NCBI RefSeq assembly: GCF_964642095.1
Contig: NZ_OZ209244.1
Location: forward strand, 1,550,001 to 1,614,000
DNA from: Fretibacterium fastidiosum
GTDB lineage: Bacteria > Synergistota > Synergistia > Synergistales > Aminobacteriaceae
Direction of reading: 5' to 3'
Length of the DNA stretch: 64,000 nucleotides
The position numbers were made by a program, and so were the translations under genes. The notes under the pieces are model-generated. The model did no database searches. It saw only the letters and a list, made by a program, of their open reading frames with translations, and was not told the DNA's origin. Numbering within the stretch: position 1 is the first letter of the stretch; each line of letters starts with the position of its first letter. This document shows positions 59,333 to 64,000 of this stretch, in pieces.

Positions 59333-60463
59333 ATGTCGGATAAGGTAGCGGTGCTGGAGGACCGCATCCTTCAGTTCATCCAACAGAGCCTGGACGAGCT
59401 GAACTCGATCCGCAAGGAGGAGGCGTCCCGCCTGGAGAAGGCGCGAAGCCGGATCACCGCGATGTCCATCGAGCTGAAGGAGCTGGCATCGGGGATCGAC
59501 AGCGCCTCGCGGGAGTATTCGTCCCTTCGGGAGAAGCTGGTGCTCTACTCGAAGCAGGGCCTCATCGCCGAGGAGAAGGAGGCCTACGACCGGGCCTCGG
59601 AGTCCATGAAGCTGCACGCCCTGCTTGAGGAACGTTACCGCAACCTGACTCAGCGCCGGGACGAGCTGCAGAAGGAGGAGCGCGCCCTGTCGCGCGTCGT
59701 CTCCAAGAGCGAGAGCATGGGGACGCGCCTGCGGATGGTGATGAACCTGGTGGCGCTGCCGGAGGCGATGCCTGCGGCCCAGGCGGCGGAGATCGTCAAC
59801 GACGGGGCGCTGGTCACGGCCTTTCAGATCGCCGAGCGCGAGGCCCGATCCTTCGCCCAGGAGCTTCACGACGGGCCAACCCAGTCCTTCTCGGCCCTCG
59901 GCCTGACCCTTGAGATGGCCCAGGAGCTCATGTCGCGGGGGGAGTACACCGAGGCGGCGGGCGAGCTGAAGCTGGCGTTGAGCCAGCTGCGGGGTGGGCT
60001 CAGCGAGGTCCGATCCCTTTTGTTCGGCCTCAGCCCGACGGGGATCGACATGGGGTTCGAGGTGCCGCTGAAGCGCCTGGCGGACCAGGTGAAGCGAAGC
60101 TGGGGCACGGAGCTGACGTGGAAGCTGACGGGCAAGCTGGAGGAGGTCCCCCTGCTCCAGCGGGGCAACGTCTTCAAGACCGTTCACCAGGCCGTCGTCA
60201 ACGCCGCGAAGAGCGGCGCCCCCCACGTGAAGGTCACGATCGGCAACTCCCGGCGCACCGTCCGGGGCCTGATCATCGACGACGGCAAGGGCTTCGACGT
60301 GGAGAAGGAGAAGGCGGCGGCGCGGGAGCGGGGCTCCTACGGCCTGCAGAACATGGAGGAGCGGGTCACGGTCCAGGGCGGGGAGTTTACGGTGAGCAGC
60401 GTCATCGGCAAGGGGACGACGATCGCCTTCAAGGTGCCCCTGAGGACCGGGGAGGGGGAGTGA
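59333..60463 (+). CDS. DegS-like sensor histidine kinase (HisKA_3), cytoplasmic, orphan
   Basis: 376 residues. Residues 1-125 are coiled-coil-rich with no transmembrane helix (DRILQFIQQSLDELNSIRKE, YRNLTQRRDELQKEERAL). The HisKA_3 H-box is ARSFAQELHDGPTQSFSALG, as in DegS, with the His in ELHDGP. N-box is HQAVVNAAKSGAPHVKVTI (K in place of the usual E-N), G boxes are IDDGKGFDVEKEKAA and GSYGLQNMEERVTVQGG. It should autophosphorylate and pass phosphate to a DegU/NarL-type response regulator; none is adjacent. ATG 59333 follows GGAGGGGTG. The signal is unknown and probably cytoplasmic. Confidence 0.85.
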   Translation: MSDKVAVLEDRILQFIQQSLDELNSIRKEEASRLEKARSRITAMSIELKELASGIDSASREYSSLREKLVLYSKQGLIAEEKEAYDRASESMKLHALLEERYRNLTQRRDELQKEERALSRVVSKSESMGTRLRMVMNLVALPEAMPAAQAAEIVNDGALVTAFQIAEREARSFAQELHDGPTQSFSALGLTLEMAQELMSRGEYTEAAGELKLALSQLRGGLSEVRSLLFGLSPTGIDMGFEVPLKRLADQVKRSWGTELTWKLTGKLEEVPLLQRGNVFKTVHQAVVNAAKSGAPHVKVTIGNSRRTVRGLIIDDGKGFDVEKEKAAARERGSYGLQNMEERVTVQGGEFTVSSVIGKGTTIAFKVPLRTGEGE

Positions 60464-60510
60464 GGCGCGGGGTCGATCCTGCTGCACGTCGTCGAGCGCG
60501 GCCGTGCTTT

Positions 60511-60582
60511 CGCCTCCCCTTCGGGGAGCCTTCCGGCTGCCGTTCGCCCCTGCTCACGGGTCGTCAGTCCCACCCCTCCGTA
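60511..60582 (-). repeat. Inverted partial copy of the mosaic repeat from 9.7-11.5 kb
   Basis: In reverse complement it reads GGTGGGACTGACGACCCGTG, then GAACGGCAGCCGGAAGGCTC and CCCGAAGGGGAGGC, matching the start of copy A and copy B. It shows the repeat is dispersed, 50 kb from the Rpn gene. Confidence 0.8.
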
Positions 60583-60661
60583 GCAGCCCCCCTTCAACGC
60601 TTCGGATTGAGCCGTAGCGGAGTTCCCCTCCGCCCTTCCGCGTAATTCCGCCGTGCCGGTT

Positions 60662-60690
60662 TGACATTTCGCGCCGGTCGGGGTACTATG
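60662..60690 (+). promoter_or_regulatory. Promoter of the 54-residue gene
   Basis: TTGACA, a 17-base spacer and TACTAT, 94 bases before the start. Confidence 0.75.
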
Positions 60691-60783
60691 AGTCCCGCAT
60701 CGGCCTCGTGAATGCCTGGCTGTGGGGTCGTGCAAAACTTGATGCGGAGGTGGTATCCTCCTTTGCGGAGGGGAGGTGAAAGG

Positions 60784-60948
60784 ATGGGATGTGAGACGAC
60801 CAAGCTGGTCTACTCCGACGAGAGGCCCCTGTGGCTCACGTCGGACGGCTCTCTGGTCCCCGCCGTGCGCGGCGAGGACGGGGCGCTGAAGGGTATTGCG
60901 CTTTACCTGAAGGATCGCAGCGGCGCGATGCGCCGGCTCTATGCCTAG
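60784..60948 (+). CDS. Small orphan protein, 54 residues
   Basis: Product begins MGCETTKLVYSDERPLWLTS and continues SLVPAVRGEDGALKGIALYL with a short KDRSGAMRRLYA end. No family recognised; no signal peptide or membrane segment. Support for a real gene: a consensus promoter (60662-60690), GGGGAGGTGAAAGG directly before the ATG and GC-rich codon use like the neighbours. The predicted fold is mostly beta. A longer in-frame start at 60712 lacks a ribosome site. It sits alone between the histidine kinase and xerC. Confidence 0.6.
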   Translation: MGCETTKLVYSDERPLWLTSDGSLVPAVRGEDGALKGIALYLKDRSGAMRRLYA

Positions 60949-61069
60949 GGAGCGCGGCCCCAGGCTTCACGGCGGCACGGTCCGCTTCTTTGTTTTTAAC
61001 GCAGAACGACAGGGCGCAGGCGCCCTTTGACCCGGTTTTTCCTGCTGAATAAAGATGAAGTCTGAGGAA

Positions 61070-61105
61070 CGGGCCAAAGCTCACCGCGAGCCACGGCCCG
61101 TTTTA
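61070..61105 (+). terminator. Hairpin terminator after the 54-residue gene
   Basis: AACGGGCC ... GGCCCGTTTTA: an 8-bp stem with a long (about 20-base) loop followed by TTTT, about 120 bases after the stop. A smaller GGGCGC-AG-GCGCCCTTT hairpin lies at 61012-61028. Confidence 0.5.
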
Positions 61106-61131
61106 CAATTGAGATTTTTTTGAATAAATCC

Positions 61132-61159
61132 TTGTAATTATCCCAAAACTTGGTATTAT
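61132..61159 (+). promoter_or_regulatory. Promoter of xerC-hslV-hslU
   Basis: TTGTAA, a 16-base spacer and an extended -10 TGG-TATTAT. The -10 ends only 6 bases before the xerC ATG at 61166, so the start of transcription should fall at or next to the start codon. Confidence 0.7.
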
Positions 61160-61165
61160 TAAAAA

Positions 61166-62104
61166 ATGACTGCAGAGATGATGGACCATCTGATCGACGC
61201 CTTTATGGCGTCGGTGCAGAACAGATCGCAATCGGAGCACACGCTGGTCAACTACGCCTCGGACCTCAGGCAGTTCGCGGAGTACCTCGAGGGGTGTGGC
61301 GCGTCGGAGGTCCGGTCGGTGGAAGCGCCGATACTGAGGGCGTACCTGCGGGCGCTCTTCGGCTGGGGATACGCCAAGGCGACGGTGGCGCGAAAGCTCT
61401 CGTCACTCCGAAGCTTCTTTGCCTTCCTGAAGGAGCGCGGCGTCCTGGAGCGGGACCCGGCTCGAAACCTGCGGGGCCCCGGCGCGCCCCGGCGCATTCC
61501 CCGCGCCCTCAGCGAGGAGGTGGTGGAACGCCTCTTTGCTGCGGCGGGGGAGTCGGAGGAGGCGCTGCGGGACACGGCGATCCTGGAGGTCCTCTACGGC
61601 TGCGGGCTTCGCGTGTCGGAGCTGACCGGCCTGCGCTGGGAGGACGTGGACCTGGACGAGCGCTGGCTCATCATCCTGGGCAAGGGCAGCAAGGAGCGGC
61701 GCGTGCCGTTCGGCCGCTGCGCCCAGCGCGCGCTGACGGCTCTGCGCGGGGAGCAGGCCCTCGGCCCCTTCGTCTTTGTGGGGCACGAGGGAGCGGGCAG
61801 CCCCGGCAGGGAGGGACGGAGGGGGCGGACCGGGCAGAAGCCCGTCACGGTCCGCACGGTGCATCGCGTCGTGACGGCCCTGGCGGCCCGGGCGGGGCTT
61901 GAGGGGGTGACGCCCCACGTCCTGCGCCACAGCTGCGCGACGCACCTTCTGGAGCACGGGGCGTCCCTGAAGTTCGTCCAGGAGTTTTTGGGACACGAGA
62001 GCCTTGCCACGACTCAGATCTACCTCACGGTCAGCGCCTCCTGGATGAAGGAGAGCTACGCGGCGGCCCACCCCAGGGCCCACGTCGGCACGGACGAGGG
62101 ATGA
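61166..62104 (+). CDS. xerC: Tyrosine recombinase XerC/XerD-like
   Basis: 312 residues. N-terminal SAM-like core-binding domain (SEHTLVNYASDLRQFAEYL), then the catalytic set: Arg in YGCGLRVSELTGL, Lys near LGKGSKERRVPF, H-x-x-R in HVLRHSCATHLLEHG, His in FLGHESLATTQIYLTV with the nucleophile Tyr. It resolves chromosome dimers at dif in most bacteria. The gene order xerC-hslV-hslU matches codV-clpQ-clpY of Bacillus, which supports a housekeeping rather than mobile role. It is close to a -10 element with little room for a leader. The stop overlaps the hslV region ATG (62101). Confidence 0.93.
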   Translation: MTAEMMDHLIDAFMASVQNRSQSEHTLVNYASDLRQFAEYLEGCGASEVRSVEAPILRAYLRALFGWGYAKATVARKLSSLRSFFAFLKERGVLERDPARNLRGPGAPRRIPRALSEEVVERLFAAAGESEEALRDTAILEVLYGCGLRVSELTGLRWEDVDLDERWLIILGKGSKERRVPFGRCAQRALTALRGEQALGPFVFVGHEGAGSPGREGRRGRTGQKPVTVRTVHRVVTALAARAGLEGVTPHVLRHSCATHLLEHGASLKFVQEFLGHESLATTQIYLTVSASWMKESYAAAHPRAHVGTDEG

Positions 62105-62145
62105 GCCGCACGGCCGATGGCCTGTGTCGAAACGGGGCGAAACGG

Positions 62146-62712
62146 ATGGCTTGGCATTTTTCTGAAAGGATGATCACGCTGTTTACGGGAACGACGATTG
62201 TCTGCGTTCGGGATGGAGCGCGGGTCGCCATGGCGGGGGACGGCCAGGTGACGCTTGGGAGTCAGATCATCAAGTCCGGGGCGCGCAAGGTGCGTCCGCT
62301 GCTGGGGGGAAAGATACTGACGGGGTTCGCCGGCAGCACGGCGGACGCCATGACGCTTTTGGAACGTTTTGAGAACTGCCTGGAGCAGGAGAAGGGCGAC
62401 CTGATGAAGGGGGCCGTGAAGCTGGTGCGCGAGTGGCGCATGGACAAGGCGCTGCGCCGGCTCGAGGCCATGATGCTAGCGGCGGACAGGAGCATGACGC
62501 TGCTTTTGAGCGGAGCGGGGGACATCCTGGAGCCGGAGGGCGACGTGGCCTCCATCGGGTCCGGGTCCGGCTACGCGCTGGCGGCGGGGCGGGCGCTGCG
62601 GGAGGCCACGGACTGGAGCCCGGATCGCATCGCGCGCCGCGCCATCGAGCTGGCCTCCGAGATCTGCATCTACACGGACAGCGTCGTGACCCTGGAGGTG
62701 CTTGGAGAATGA
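62146..62712 (+). CDS. hslV: HslV (ClpQ) protease subunit of HslUV
   Basis: 188 residues from ATG 62146. The catalytic Thr is in FTGTTIVCVRDGARVAMAGD, the N-terminal Thr after processing, followed by GDGQVTLGSQIIKSGARKVR and ASIGSGSGYALAAGRALREA. Usual HslV proteins start within a few residues before T-T-I-V, so the alternatives are ATG 62101 (overlapping the xerC stop), 62146, or 62170, the last giving the family-typical 180 residues but with no room for a ribosome site. The core is complete and hslU follows with a 4-base overlap. HslUV degrades unfolded and regulatory proteins. Confidence 0.9.
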   Translation: MAWHFSERMITLFTGTTIVCVRDGARVAMAGDGQVTLGSQIIKSGARKVRPLLGGKILTGFAGSTADAMTLLERFENCLEQEKGDLMKGAVKLVREWRMDKALRRLEAMMLAADRSMTLLLSGAGDILEPEGDVASIGSGSGYALAAGRALREATDWSPDRIARRAIELASEICIYTDSVVTLEVLGE

Positions 62713-64000
62713 GCGGGCTGAATTCTGCGCTGACGCCCTCGCGGATCATCGAGTACCTGAACCGCTACATCGTGGGACAGGACAAAGCCAAGCGGGCCGT
62801 GGCCATCGCGCTGAGGAACCGCCTGCGTCGGCGGGCGCTGCCCCCGGAGATGGCGCACGAGATCATGCCGAAGAACATCCTGATGGTGGGGCCGACGGGG
62901 GTGGGCAAGACGGAGATCGCCCGCCGCCTGGCGACGCTTTCCGACGCGCCCTTCATCAAGGTGGAAGCCACGAAGTTCACCGAGGTGGGCTACGTGGGCC
63001 GCGACGTGGAGACCATCATTCGCGACCTGATGGAGTTCGGCGTCGCCATGGTGCGCAGGCGGATGCTGGAGACGATGCAGGCCCCCGCCCTGGAGCGGGC
63101 GGAGCAGAGGCTGCTGGACGCGATGCTCCCCAAAAAGGAGCGCAGGTTCTCCGTGCCGGACCTCATGAAGGCCTTTGGGGCCTCCCAGGAGGAGGCCGCC
63201 GAGGAGGACCGGGAGGAAGAGGGGCAGGCCGAGGAGAACACCAGGACGCGCGCTCGCCTGCTGGAGATGCTCAGGGCAGGCAGGCTGGACGACCGGGAGG
63301 TGGACGTCGAAGTGACGGACGCCGTGACGGCGATCCCCGTCATGGGGGCTTCGGGCATGGACAGCATGGGCGTCAACATCAGCGAGATGCTGAGCGGGAT
63401 CCTGCCGAAGCGCTCCAGGAAGCGCCACATGAAGGTGAAGGAGGCGCTGCGCATCCTCCAGTCCGAGGAGGCGGAGAAGCTCATCGACAAGGAGACGCTG
63501 GCGCGGGAGGCACTCGAGATCGTTCAGGAGGGCGGCATCGTGTTCCTGGACGAGCTGGACAAGGTGGTGGTCCGGGGCGGCAGCACGGGCCCGGACGTGA
63601 GTCGCGAGGGCGTGCAGCGCGACCTCCTGCCCATCGTGGAGGGCAGCGTCGTCCAGACGCGCTACGGTCCCGTCAAGACGGACCACATCCTCTTCATCGC
63701 GGCGGGCGCCTTCAGCGGAGTGAAGCCGTCGGACCTCATCCCGGAGCTGCAGGGGCGGTTCCCCATCCGCGTGGAGCTGGAGCCCCTGAGCTGGGAGAAC
63801 CTGCAGCAGATACTGACGGAGCCGGAGAACAGCCTCATCCGCCAGTACACGGCCCTCATCTCTACGGAGGGCACGGAGCTGGTCTTCACGGAGGAGGCAA
63901 CGGCGGAGATCGCCAAGCTCTCCAGCAAGATGAATGCCGAGATGGAGGACATCGGGGCCCGGCGGCTGCACACGATGATGGAGCAGCTGCTGGAGGAGAT
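62709..64000 (+). CDS. hslU: HslU (ClpY) ATPase subunit, C-terminus outside the window
   Basis: 430 residues visible, open to the right edge. LTPSRIIEYLNRYIVGQDKA is the HslU N-terminus, Walker A is MVGPTGVGKTEIARRLATL, the pore-loop signature VGYVGRDVETIIRDL and Walker B IVFLDELDKVV are present, and sensor/arginine-finger blocks ELQGRFPIRVEL are near the end. The insertion I domain (about 110-240) is helical and rich in Glu/Arg. HslU unfolds substrates for HslV. ATG 62709 overlaps the hslV stop (ATGA). Confidence 0.95.
   Translation, partial: MSGLNSALTPSRIIEYLNRYIVGQDKAKRAVAIALRNRLRRRALPPEMAHEIMPKNILMVGPTGVGKTEIARRLATLSDAPFIKVEATKFTEVGYVGRDVETIIRDLMEFGVAMVRRRMLETMQAPALERAEQRLLDAMLPKKERRFSVPDLMKAFGASQEEAAEEDREEEGQAEENTRTRARLLEMLRAGRLDDREVDVEVTDAVTAIPVMGASGMDSMGVNISEMLSGILPKRSRKRHMKVKEALRILQSEEAEKLIDKETLAREALEIVQEGGIVFLDELDKVVVRGGSTGPDVSREGVQRDLLPIVEGSVVQTRYGPVKTDHILFIAAGAFSGVKPSDLIPELQGRFPIRVELEPLSWENLQQILTEPENSLIRQYTALISTEGTELVFTEEATAEIAKLSSKMNAEMEDIGARRLHTMMEQLLEE

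Noticed and set aside
61166..62104. Treating the Xer recombinase as a mobile-element integrase
   Set aside because: The conserved order xerC-hslV-hslU points to the housekeeping chromosome-dimer recombinase.
1..64000. CRISPR arrays, rRNA genes, phage structural genes
   Set aside because: No regularly spaced identical repeats, rRNA landmarks or phage modules were seen anywhere in the window.

Overview
The window looks like a chromosomal segment of a GC-rich, diderm, amino-acid-fermenting bacterium, most likely a member of the Synergistota. Two large secreted proteins (43302-46220 and 46309-49470) end in a G-G-C-N/D-A-G motif, a hydrophobic stretch and a basic tail, which matches the Synergist-CTERM sorting signal. 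HldE (ADP-heptose synthesis) implies an LPS-type outer membrane, and amino-acid transport and catabolism genes are prominent. The genus cannot be fixed from the sequence alone.

Core housekeeping, 1-9.7 kb and 12.8-25.6 kb. The left end carries the tail of a PgpH-type cyclic-di-AMP phosphodiesterase, ybeY, a CorC/HlyC protein, cdd, era, recO, glyQ and glyS, packed with overlapping stop/start codons. A radical SAM gene and a GntR regulator follow. Next come an AmmeMemoRadiSam A fusion, ugd and hldE, a pyrR-pyrF-pyrE operon behind a recognisable PyrR-type attenuator, then lepB, rbgA, rnhB, ylqG-like, ylqH-like, yraN and comM. The order rbgA-rnhB-ylqG-ylqH is the one I recall from Bacillus subtilis. 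A structured 200-bp intergenic segment of unknown identity sits inside this operon.

Repeat-rich insert, 9.66-11.6 kb. An Rpn-family PD-(D/E)XK nuclease/putative transposase gene lies between copies of a mosaic palindromic repeat. A piece of the same repeat recurs inverted at 60.5 kb.

Accessory region, 25.7-33 kb. A tRNA-Gly(CCC) gene with a strong promoter and terminator marks the left edge of a scrambled, AT-richer island: a KfrB-like remnant; an array of related small membrane-anchored or secreted proteins, each preceded by a decayed copy of a topoisomerase zinc-ribbon tail; a frameshifted topoisomerase C-terminus; and a segmental duplication of the junction between the flavodoxin and IclR genes found intact at 32.6-33.1 kb. 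Then come hutD-ftcD (histidine degradation) and an HxlR/flavoprotein divergent pair.

Catabolic cluster, 33-42.8 kb, visibly less GC-rich than its neighbours. An IclR regulator diverges from a KDPG/KHG aldolase, an aminotransferase, a PfkB (2-keto-3-deoxygluconate kinase-like) gene, a complete branched-chain-amino-acid-type ABC importer and a second aldolase with an extra C-terminal domain. Together they look like an uptake-plus-degradation island for an amino-sugar acid or hydroxy-amino acid.

Right part, 43-64 kb. A subtilisin-like protease and a passenger-like protein share nearly identical C-termini. They are followed by two amidohydrolases around malQ, ileS, an RluD-family gene, an M55 D-aminopeptidase, an orphan DegS-like histidine kinase, a 54-residue orphan protein with its own promoter, and the conserved xerC-hslV-hslU block, with hslU running off the window. 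All assignments come from reading motifs and gene order; no database search was run.
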